From: Sphingobacteriaceae bacterium
GTDB lineage: Bacteria; Bacteroidota; Bacteroidia; B-17B0; Aurantibacillaceae
Assembly (NCBI GenBank): GCA_023251695.1
Contig: JAHEYE010000090.1
Location: 1 to 11,441, forward strand
Length of the DNA: 11,441 bases
Reading direction: 5' to 3'
The translations under genes were made by a program, and so were the position numbers. The notes under the pieces were generated by a model that saw only the letters and a list, made by a program, of their open reading frames with translations, did not search any database and was not told where the DNA came from. How positions within the stretch are numbered: the stretch's first letter is position 1; every line of letters starts with the position of its first letter. This document shows, in pieces, positions 1 to 5,507 of this stretch.

Positions 1-41
1 GCTGTTTTTTTGCCACTTATGTTTAATACTTCTACTTGCAT
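1..41 (-). CDS. rplD: Ribosomal protein L4 (uL4), 5' end only
   Basis: The ATG at 39-41 lies 2 bases after the rplC stop and opens a frame reading MQVEVLNISGKKT before the window ends. This matches the N-terminus usual for Bacteroidota L4, and L4 follows L3 in the S10 operon. L4 is a 50S protein that lines the peptide exit tunnel; in E. coli it also represses its own operon. Only 13 full codons are visible, so the call rests on these residues and on gene order. Confidence 0.85.
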   Translation of the reverse strand, partial: MQVEVLNISGKKT

Positions 42-43
42 GA

Positions 44-667
44 TTACTTCTCAATTAAAACGTAAGACCCTTTAGCACCAGGAATAGAACCTTTAACAAG
101 GATTACATTCTTATCTGCCATAACTTTTACTACTTGTAAATTCTGGATTTTTTTACGGTTACCACCCATTCTTCCACCCATACGAACGCCTTTTAATACG
201 CGCGACGGATCAGATGAAGAACCAATAGAACCGGGAGCTCTTTCACGATCGTGCTGACCGTGAGATTTATTAGCATGTCCAACACCACTAAATCCATGGC
301 GTTTAACAACACCTTGAAAACCTTTACCTTTAGAAGTACCAATTACATCCACGAAATCGCCTTCAGCGAATAACTCAGCTGTAATAACATCTCCTAAATT
401 TTTCTCAACTTCAAAATGACGGAATTCAACAACTTTACGCTTTGGAGTGGTTTTAGCATTCTCAAAATGTTTTTTCATAGCAGCTGATGTGTTTTTTTCT
501 TTCTTCTCATCAAATGCTAACTGAACAGCAGTGTATCCGTCTTTCTCATTGGTTTTTACTTGCGTAACAACGCAAGGACCCGCCTCAATAACTGTGCATG
601 GTATATATTTACCATTGGCATCGAAGAAGCTGGTCATTCCTATTTTTTTACCAATTAATCCTGACAT
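44..667 (-). CDS. rplC: 50S ribosomal protein L3 (uL3)
   Basis: This 207-residue protein is full length for bacterial L3, an early-assembly 23S rRNA binder whose long loop reaches towards the peptidyl transferase centre. The family pattern is clear: N-terminal GLIGKKIGMT, then GTSKGKGFQGVVKRHGFSG (about 110-128), then RAPGSIGSSSDPSRV (143-157), which forms the central loop, and a C-terminal VKGSIPGAKGS. Residue 150, which aligns with the Gln methylated by PrmB in E. coli L3, is Ser here. The ATG follows an A-rich stretch with no Shine-Dalgarno sequence, as is usual in this phylum. It lies 62 bases after rpsJ and 2 bases before rplD, so it is almost certainly cotranscribed with both. Confidence 0.98.
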   Translation of the reverse strand: MSGLIGKKIGMTSFFDANGKYIPCTVIEAGPCVVTQVKTNEKDGYTAVQLAFDEKKEKNTSAAMKKHFENAKTTPKRKVVEFRHFEVEKNLGDVITAELFAEGDFVDVIGTSKGKGFQGVVKRHGFSGVGHANKSHGQHDRERAPGSIGSSSDPSRVLKGVRMGGRMGGNRKKIQNLQVVKVMADKNVILVKGSIPGAKGSYVLIEK

Positions 668-669
668 TT

Positions 670-695
670 TTATTTATTATTAGTTATTTATTATT
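670..695. repeat. 12-bp A/T direct repeat in rpsJ-rplC gap
   Basis: TTATTTATTATT occurs at 670-681 and again at 684-695, a 14-base period, just upstream of the rplC start. On the message this reads as A/U-rich repeats ending at the start codon. It may simply be the unstructured A-rich upstream region favoured by Bacteroidota translation starts. With only A and T involved, chance is a real alternative. Confidence 0.4.
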
Positions 696-729
696 TAATA
701 TTTTAATTAAACCTATCCGCCTACCTCTA

Positions 730-1035
730 TTACACTTTAATCTCAACTTCAACACCGCTAGGCAATTCAAGTTTCATTAAAGCATCAACAGTTTTTGAAG
801 ACGAACTGTAGATGTCTAACAAACGCTTATAAGCGCATAATTGAAATTGATCACGTGCTTTTTTGTTAACGTGAGGCGCTTTCAACACAGTGAAAATACG
901 TTTGTGGGTAGGTAATGGAATTGGACCATTAACAACAGCACCTGTAGCTTTTACAGTCTTTACGATTTTCTCGGCCGATTTGTCAACTAAGTTGAAATCG
1001 TACGATTTTAGTTTTATTCTTATTCTTTGGCTCAT
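730..1035 (-). CDS. rpsJ: 30S ribosomal protein S10 (uS10)
   Basis: At 101 residues this is the usual size for S10, a 30S head protein that also acts as NusE, a partner of NusB and NusG in antitermination and transcription-translation coupling. Visible family signatures are IRIKLKSYD near the N-terminus, VVNGPIPLPT (34-43) and APHVNKKARDQF (53-64). In E. coli rpsJ opens a separate S10 operon. Here it starts only 22 bases after fusA with no terminator or clear promoter between them, so str and S10 operons appear joined, an arrangement typical of Bacteroidota. The start has no Shine-Dalgarno sequence. Confidence 0.98.
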   Translation of the reverse strand: MSQRIRIKLKSYDFNLVDKSAEKIVKTVKATGAVVNGPIPLPTHKRIFTVLKAPHVNKKARDQFQLCAYKRLLDIYSSSSKTVDALMKLELPSGVEVEIKV

Positions 1036-1057
1036 TGTATATCTAAAAACCTATTAA

Positions 1058-3175
1058 TTAAACTTTTTCTTCTTTTTTACCTTTTGCTTTTGCAATTACA
1101 TCCGTTGCGATACCTGAAGGAGTCTCATTGTAATGAGAGAATTCCATAGTAGATGATGCGCGACCTGATGTTAAAGTTCTTAATTGAGTAACGTATCCAA
1201 ACATCTCAGATAGAGGCACTTTAGCTTTGATAACTTGTGCAGTTCCTTTGCTATCCATACCTTCAATTTGTCCGCGACGACGGTTTAAGTCACCTACAAC
1301 ATCACCCATATTTTGTTCAGGAGTGATAACTTCTATTTTCATGATTGGTTCTAATAACACAGGATTACATTTTCCTAATGCTTCACGGAATGCGTTACGC
1401 GCACATATCTCAAAAGATAATGCGTCCGAGTCAACCGCGTGGTAAGAACCATCTGTTAATACAACTTTTAATCCAACTAAAGGATATCCTGCTAAAACAC
1501 CATTGTTTAATGAAGCTTTAAAGCCTTTTTCAACAGCTGGAATAAATTCGCGTGGAATGTTACCACCGGTAATTTCATTAACAAACTGTAAAGGACCTTT
1601 TGAAATATCGTAATCAGCATCGAGAGGCCCCAATTCAACTTTCATATCAGCAAACTTACCACGACCACCTGTTTGTTTTTTGTAAACTTCACGGTGAGCA
1701 ACTGTATTTTTAACTGCTTCTTTATAAGATACCTGAGGGGCACCTTGATTAACCTCTACTTTAAACTCACGACGTAAACGGTCGACGATAATTTCTAAGT
1801 GAAGCTCGCCCATTCCGGATACGATAGTCTGACCGCTATCTTCATCCGTTTTAACACGGAAAGTAGGATCTTCTTCAGCTAATTTGTTTAATGCAACACC
1901 TAATTTATCTAAATCAGCTTGAGTTTTAGGCTCAATTGCGATTCCGATAACAGGCTCAGGGAAATTCATTGCTTCCAAAACAATTGGATGTTTCTCATCG
2001 CAAAGTGTATCTCCTGTTTTAATGTCTTTAAATCCTACTGCAGCTCCAATATCACCCGCCTCGATAAACTCAACCGGATTTTGTTTGTTAGCATGCATTT
2101 GGAAAATACGTGAAATACGTTCTTTATTTCCGCTACGGGTATTTAATACATAAGAACCTGCATCTAAACGACCGGCATAAGCACGGAAAAAGCAAAGACG
2201 ACCTACGAAAGGATCGGTTGCGATTTTAAATGCTAAAGCTGTGAAAGGTTCTTTTGGATCCGGCTTGCGGCTAACTTGTTCTTCGGTATCAGGATTGATG
2301 CCGATAGTTTCTTTTTTATCTAATGGCGATGGCATTAATTCCATCACTAAATCTAACATGGTTTGAACACCTTTGTTTTTGAATGCAGAACCGCAAACCA
2401 TTGGAACTATTTTATTAGCTACACAAGCTTTACGTAATGCATCAAGAACTTCGCGTTCGGTGATAGTTTCAGGAGCTTCAAAAAACTTCTCCATAATCTT
2501 ATCATCAAATTCAGCTACTGCTTCAAATAATTTCTCCCTCCACTCAGCAACTTCTTCCTTCATATCATCCGGAATAGGAACTTCTTTAAAAGTCATTCCT
2601 TTATCATCTTCATTCCAAACAATACCGCGGTTATTAATTAAATCAACTACTCCAACAAAATGTTCTTCAGCGCCAATTGGTAATTGTAAAGGAACAGCGT
2701 TACCGCCTAAAATTTCTTTGGTTTGTTTAACTACGTTTAAGAAGTCGGCACCCTGACGATCCATTTTATTAACGAAGCCAATACGTGTTACGTTATAATT
2801 ATCAGCTAAACGCCAGTTAGTTTCTGATTGAGGTTCAACACCATCAACTGCAGAGAATAAGAACACTAAACCATCAAGGATACGTAATGAACGGTTTACT
2901 TCAACTGTAAAGTCAACGTGACCGGGCGTATCAATAATGTTTACTTTGTATTTATTATTACGGTAGTTCCAGAAACAGGTAGTAGCTGCTGAAGTAATTG
3001 TAATACCACGCTCTTGCTCTTGTACCATCCAATCCATAGTAGCAGCACCATCATGTACTTCACCAATTTTGTGATTTACCCCTGTATAATATAGAATACG
3101 CTCAGTACAGGTAGTTTTACCTGCATCAATGTGGGCTGCGATTCCGATATTTCTTGTATATAATAAGTCGCTCAT
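1058..3175 (-). CDS. fusA: Translation elongation factor G
   Basis: EF-G is the GTPase that drives tRNA-mRNA translocation on the ribosome and, with ribosome recycling factor, splits post-termination ribosomes. The 705 residues match the usual length (about 700). All G-domain motifs are present: G1 AHIDAGKTT (14-22), switch I RGITI (56-60), G3 DTPGH (82-86) with the catalytic His at 86, G4 NKMD (136-139) and G5 GSAF (262-265). The domain IV segment GGRGKFAD and an intact C-terminal domain V follow, so this is an ordinary housekeeping EF-G, not a tetracycline-protection protein. It starts 8 bases after rpsG and ends 22 bases before rpsJ. No tuf gene follows it, unlike in the E. coli str operon. 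Confidence 0.98.
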   Translation of the reverse strand: MSDLLYTRNIGIAAHIDAGKTTCTERILYYTGVNHKIGEVHDGAATMDWMVQEQERGITITSAATTCFWNYRNNKYKVNIIDTPGHVDFTVEVNRSLRILDGLVFLFSAVDGVEPQSETNWRLADNYNVTRIGFVNKMDRQGADFLNVVKQTKEILGGNAVPLQLPIGAEEHFVGVVDLINNRGIVWNEDDKGMTFKEVPIPDDMKEEVAEWREKLFEAVAEFDDKIMEKFFEAPETITEREVLDALRKACVANKIVPMVCGSAFKNKGVQTMLDLVMELMPSPLDKKETIGINPDTEEQVSRKPDPKEPFTALAFKIATDPFVGRLCFFRAYAGRLDAGSYVLNTRSGNKERISRIFQMHANKQNPVEFIEAGDIGAAVGFKDIKTGDTLCDEKHPIVLEAMNFPEPVIGIAIEPKTQADLDKLGVALNKLAEEDPTFRVKTDEDSGQTIVSGMGELHLEIIVDRLRREFKVEVNQGAPQVSYKEAVKNTVAHREVYKKQTGGRGKFADMKVELGPLDADYDISKGPLQFVNEITGGNIPREFIPAVEKGFKASLNNGVLAGYPLVGLKVVLTDGSYHAVDSDALSFEICARNAFREALGKCNPVLLEPIMKIEVITPEQNMGDVVGDLNRRRGQIEGMDSKGTAQVIKAKVPLSEMFGYVTQLRTLTSGRASSTMEFSHYNETPSGIATDVIAKAKGKKEEKV

Positions 3176-3183
3176 GTTATCAA

Positions 3184-3651
3184 TTAAAATCTGAAGTGCG
3201 AGAAAGCTTTGTTAGCTTCTGCCATTTTATGTACATCTTCTTTCTTTTTAAATGCTGCACCTTCTTCTTTTGCTGCTGAAACGATTTCACCGGCTAATTT
3301 CTGAGCCATTGATTTTTCGTTACGTTTACGGGCATAAAGAATCATCCACTTAATTCCCATAGAGATTTTACGGTCAGGGCGGATTTCAGAAGGAATCTGG
3401 AAAGTTGCGCCACCTACACGGCGTGAACGAACCTCCACCTGAGGCGTAATGTTTGTTAAAGCTTTTTTCCAAACCTCTAAACCATCTTCATTAGTACGCG
3501 TAGCAACAATACCGATTGCCTCATGAAATATTTTTGAAGCGGTATTCTTTTTACCATCATACATTAAGTTATTTAAAAAACGGGTTACAAGGATATCATT
3601 GAAAATTGGATCCGGTAACAACACTCTTTTTTTTGCTTTCGACTTTCTCAT
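3184..3651 (-). CDS. rpsG: 30S ribosomal protein S7 (uS7)
   Basis: S7 nucleates assembly of the 30S head by binding the 3' major domain of 16S rRNA and sits at the E site and mRNA exit. The 155 residues fit the family. Recognisable segments are the basic N-terminus, PDPIFNDILVTRFLNNLMYDG (13-33) and VRSRRVGGATFQIPSEIRPDR, the rRNA-binding beta-hairpin region. It lies 28 bases after rpsL and 8 bases before fusA. In E. coli S7 represses the str operon through a site in a much longer rpsL-rpsG gap, and so short a gap cannot hold that structure in the same form. The start lacks a Shine-Dalgarno sequence. Confidence 0.98.
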   Translation of the reverse strand: MRKSKAKKRVLLPDPIFNDILVTRFLNNLMYDGKKNTASKIFHEAIGIVATRTNEDGLEVWKKALTNITPQVEVRSRRVGGATFQIPSEIRPDRKISMGIKWMILYARKRNEKSMAQKLAGEIVSAAKEEGAAFKKKEDVHKMAEANKAFSHFRF

Positions 3652-3679
3652 TTATTTACGAATTCAAATAGTTTTATAA

Positions 3680-4090
3680 TTATTTTTTAGCGGCCGGTTT
3701 AGCTGCACCGGCTGCGCCTGCTTTAGGACGTTTTGTTCCGTATTTTGAACGTTGTTGTTTACGGCCTTCAACACCTGCAGTGTCTAAAGTTCCGCGCACG
3801 ATGTGGTAACGCACACCCGGTAAATCTTTAACACGACCACCACGCACTAACACGATACTGTGTTCCTGCAGGTTGTGTCCTTCACCAGGGATATAAGCAA
3901 TAATCTCTTGCTTATTGGTTAAACGAACCTTTGCAACCTTACGCATTGCTGAGTTAGGTTTTTTGGGAGTGGTAGTGTACACACGGGTACAAACTCCACG
4001 GCGCTGTGGACAAGAATCCAATGCTGCCGATTTACTCTTGTTGGTCGGTTTTTTACGACCTTTTCTTACTAATTGTGATATTGTAGGCAT
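3680..4090 (-). CDS. rpsL: 30S ribosomal protein S12 (uS12)
   Basis: S12 sits at the decoding centre of the 30S subunit and helps control accuracy. The 136-residue protein has the invariant SCPQRRGVCTRVYT (26-39), TPKKPNSAMRK (41-51) and PGEGHNLQEHS (68-78). Lys43 and Lys88, the positions altered in classic streptomycin-resistant mutants, are both Lys, so no target-site resistance is seen. Asp89 is the residue methylthiolated by RimO in E. coli. A short Ala/Lys-rich C-terminal extension follows the conserved core. This is the first gene of the operon, with its own promoter about 70 bases upstream and a strong Shine-Dalgarno sequence that the other genes here lack. Confidence 0.98.
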   Translation of the reverse strand: MPTISQLVRKGRKKPTNKSKSAALDSCPQRRGVCTRVYTTTPKKPNSAMRKVAKVRLTNKQEIIAYIPGEGHNLQEHSIVLVRGGRVKDLPGVRYHIVRGTLDTAGVEGRKQQRSKYGTKRPKAGAAGAAKPAAKK

Positions 4091-4095
4091 TTTAT

Positions 4096-4101
4096 CTCCT
4101 C
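4096..4101 (-). promoter_or_regulatory. Strong Shine-Dalgarno site of rpsL
   Basis: On the minus strand GAGGAG sits 5 bases before the rpsL ATG, in the context GAGGAGATAAAATG. It can pair well with a standard anti-Shine-Dalgarno sequence. The starts of rpsG, fusA, rpsJ and rplC show nothing similar, only A/T-rich upstream sequence. Bacteroidota ribosomes are known to sequester the 16S rRNA tail, so a strong site in this phylum stands out. Confidence 0.8.
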
Positions 4102-4112
4102 TGTATTTTTTA

Positions 4113-4131
4113 AATTTTCACTGTGTAAATT
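4113..4131. promoter_or_regulatory. 19-bp near-perfect dyad in rpsL leader
   Basis: AATTTTCACTGTGTAAATT is symmetric about position 4122, with eight of nine base pairs complementary (only 4118/4126 fail). It falls between the rpsL promoter and the Shine-Dalgarno site, about 20 to 40 bases into the predicted leader. As RNA the loop would be too tight for the full stem, so a DNA operator for a dimeric regulator is the better guess. No protein can be named, and chance in A/T-rich DNA is possible. Confidence 0.4.
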
Positions 4132-4156
4132 AAGCTCTACCCTTTTTTAGGGAGGG

Positions 4157-4186
4157 CAAAGATAGATAAATAATTGTGAGCTCCAA
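4157..4186 (-). promoter_or_regulatory. Primary-sigma promoter of the rpsL operon
   Basis: On the minus strand TTG (4186-4184) and TATCTTTG (4164-4157) are separated by exactly 19 bases. This matches the Bacteroidota primary-sigma consensus, TTTG or TTG at -33 and TAnnTTTG at -7. Transcription would start near 4150, giving a leader of about 60 bases before rpsL. No other match to the -7 pattern on this strand was seen in the intergenic region. Confidence 0.8.
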
Positions 4187-4242
4187 GTAGAAAGGCAGAT
4201 TATTTCACCTAAAAAAGGATGAGATTTTTAGATTTTTGAATA

Positions 4243-4254
4243 AATTACGTAATT
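4243..4254. promoter_or_regulatory. 12-bp perfect palindrome
   Basis: AATTACGTAATT is identical to its reverse complement over 12 bases. It lies 140 bases upstream of the ATPase start and about 57 bases upstream of the rpsL -33 element. It has the form of a small dimeric regulator site, but there is no second copy in the region and no known regulator can be assigned. Confidence 0.35.
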
Positions 4255-4258
4255 ACAT

Positions 4259-4324
4259 GATTATCAATAAGAATAAATTAATATTGCTTTTGTAAAGTAT
4301 TGATTAGGTAACTACTTGATAATC
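4259..4324. repeat. 9-bp inverted repeat arms, 48 bp apart
   Basis: GATTATCAA at 4259-4267 is exactly complementary to TTGATAATC at 4316-4324. A related sequence, TATTGATTA at 4298-4306, lies between them and reads TAATCAATA on the other strand. The three sites share a TGAT/ATCA core. They could be repeated binding sites for one regulator acting by looping, or a by-product of the A/T-rich composition. Confidence 0.35.
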
Positions 4325-4337
4325 TGATTTAGATACC

Positions 4338-4360
4338 ATATTATACATAAAGTATAATAT
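4338..4360. promoter_or_regulatory. 9-bp inverted repeat overlapping -33 region
   Basis: ATATTATAC (4338-4346) and GTATAATAT (4352-4360) are perfect inverted copies separated by ATAAA. The dyad ends 8 bases before the -7 element at 4369 and covers the place where a -33 element would be expected. No TTG is found at the right distance. This position is what one expects of an operator, or of a site for an activator that replaces the missing -33 contact. Confidence 0.5.
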
Positions 4361-4368
4361 AAATAGTG

Positions 4369-4376
4369 TATATTTG
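4369..4376 (+). promoter_or_regulatory. -7 element of ATPase gene promoter
   Basis: TATATTTG fits the Bacteroidota TAnnTTTG consensus and ends 17 bases before the ATG at 4394, leaving a very short leader. A 19-base spacer would put the -33 element at about 4347-4349, where the sequence is ATA and not TTG. The promoter is therefore likely weak or dependent on an activator. Confidence 0.55.
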
Positions 4377-4393
4377 GGCTTTGTACAAACTCA

Positions 4394-5437
4394 ATGGAAT
4401 TAGTGAATCCTTTTAAAACCGATGCGTATTACGGACAAGATTTTTTTTGCGGAAGGCAGGATGAATCGGTGCGGATAATAAAACAGGCCCATGCAAAAGT
4501 GAATACCATTTTGTTAGGGGCGCACCGCATTGGTAAAACGAGCCTGATTAACTATGTTTTTGGGAAATTAAAGGCGGAAAAAGAAATTACCTGCATTTAC
4601 TTCGATATTCAACATACCGAAAACATCGGCGAATTTGTCCAGTGTTTTTACGGGGCTATGAGCAACGAATTCCCGGAAAAAAACAGATCTGATTTTTCTA
4701 AATCGGCCGAATATTCTTTGGTAAACCTATTCGATTTTCTGGATAAACTTGAAATCAGGATTTTAATTGCTATTGACGAATTCCAGCAAATTAACCGCTA
4801 TCCTGAAAAAAATATTCTTACTGTTTTAAGACAGGCGACTCAAAAATTAAGAAATGTAAATTTTATTTTCAGTTGCGGCAGCGAATATTTGCTGAATAAT
4901 TTTTTTGATGATGGCAAAGAATCTGTATTTACAAATTTTGATTTATTACAATTAAGCGGGATAAAAAAAACTATTTATTCTGATTTTATATTCTCAAACT
5001 TCGAAAAACACAAGCGAAGTATCAGCAAAGAAGCGATTGATTTTATTTTGAATTGGTCGCGCTCGCACACGTATTACACGCAGGTTTTGTGCAACAGAAT
5101 GTTTGCCTCGTACAGAGATAGCATTGACATTGAAGATGTACATGAAGAATGTGGAAGGATTTTACAGGAAAACGAAAGTAATTATTTTATATACCGCAAT
5201 TTACTATCACCGGTACAATGGTTATTGTTAAAAGCCATTGCCAAAGAAGAAAAAGTGTACCACCCTACCGCCAAACAATTTTTAATGCAGCATAAAATTG
5301 GCACCCCCGCCAATATACAGCGCGCACTTGATGCTTTACTCAGTAAGGAAATGGTTTTTGCCGCCCATGATGATAACAAACGCTATTACCAGGTTTACGA
5401 TTGTTTTTTAAGCCGCTGGTTAGAGAATTTAGACTAA
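4394..5437 (+). CDS. P-loop ATPase with C-terminal winged helix
   Basis: The 347-residue protein resembles the archaeal-type ATPase_2 (PF01637-like) branch of STAND/AAA+ ATPases. An N-terminal FFCGRQDE (17-24) resembles the FVGRE box that opens this family. Walker A is GAHRIGKT (42-49), Walker B is ILIAIDEF (123-130) with Asp128 and Glu129, and a sensor-1-like strand, FIFSCGSEY, spans 157-165. The last 76 residues (from about 272) look like a winged helix, with a putative recognition helix around TPANIQRALDALLSKE. No signal peptide or membrane segment is seen, so it is probably cytoplasmic. Family members are common in Bacteroidota and mostly uncharacterised; a role in DNA binding, stress or defence is only a guess. 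It stands alone, divergent from rpsL and followed by a separate promoter. Confidence 0.85.
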   Translation: MELVNPFKTDAYYGQDFFCGRQDESVRIIKQAHAKVNTILLGAHRIGKTSLINYVFGKLKAEKEITCIYFDIQHTENIGEFVQCFYGAMSNEFPEKNRSDFSKSAEYSLVNLFDFLDKLEIRILIAIDEFQQINRYPEKNILTVLRQATQKLRNVNFIFSCGSEYLLNNFFDDGKESVFTNFDLLQLSGIKKTIYSDFIFSNFEKHKRSISKEAIDFILNWSRSHTYYTQVLCNRMFASYRDSIDIEDVHEECGRILQENESNYFIYRNLLSPVQWLLLKAIAKEEKVYHPTAKQFLMQHKIGTPANIQRALDALLSKEMVFAAHDDNKRYYQVYDCFLSRWLENLD

Positions 5438-5463
5438 AACCCAATCTAAACGACCTAAATGGC

Positions 5464-5493
5464 TTGGAAATGAGAGGGATTTTTATAAATTTG
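5464..5493 (+). promoter_or_regulatory. Promoter of the exported-protein operon
   Basis: TTG (5464-5466) and TAAATTTG (5486-5493) are exactly 19 bases apart, the same geometry as the rpsL promoter and the Bacteroidota consensus. The -7 element ends 14 bases before the ATG at 5508, so the leader is very short. A 10-bp palindrome, TAAACGTTTA (5496-5505), covers the predicted transcript start and could be an operator. The promoter falls in the 70-base gap after the ATPase gene, so the downstream genes need not depend on it. Confidence 0.75.
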
Positions 5494-5507
5494 GTTAAAC
5501 GTTTACC

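Larger units (their letters stand above)
4091..4393. other. Divergent intergenic region, rpsL / ATPase gene
   Basis: This 303-base stretch separates two divergent genes and holds no convincing coding frame. From left to right it contains the rpsL Shine-Dalgarno site, a dyad in the rpsL leader, a short CCCT/AGGG hairpin with a five-base loop at 4140-4152 close to the expected rpsL transcript start, the rpsL promoter, several dyads from 4243 to 4360, and a -7 element for the ATPase gene at 4369-4376. The section from about 4190 to 4390 is markedly A/T-rich. Confidence 0.8.

Noticed and set aside
598..780. 60-codon plus-strand frame across the rplC start and the rpsJ-rplC gap
   Set aside because: It is Phe/Leu/Ile-rich because it reads the complement of A-rich leader DNA, and it overlaps two real genes.
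1227..2756. Plus-strand open frames opposite fusA
   Set aside because: They are shadows of a highly conserved gene, with no recognisable protein pattern.
3680..4090. Streptomycin-resistance changes in S12
   Set aside because: Lys43 and Lys88 are both the sensitive-type residue.
3915..4133. 72-codon plus-strand frame across the start of rpsL
   Set aside because: It overlaps conserved rpsL codons and the rpsL leader, and has no promoter or family match.
4140..4152. CCCT/AGGG hairpin as a transcription terminator
   Set aside because: The stem has only four pairs, its T run is the loop and not a tail, and it lies at the start of the rpsL transcript.
4171..4183. AATTGTGAGC resembling half of the lac operator
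   Set aside because: Only one half matches, there is no symmetric partner, and it falls in the spacer of the rpsL promoter in an unrelated phylum.
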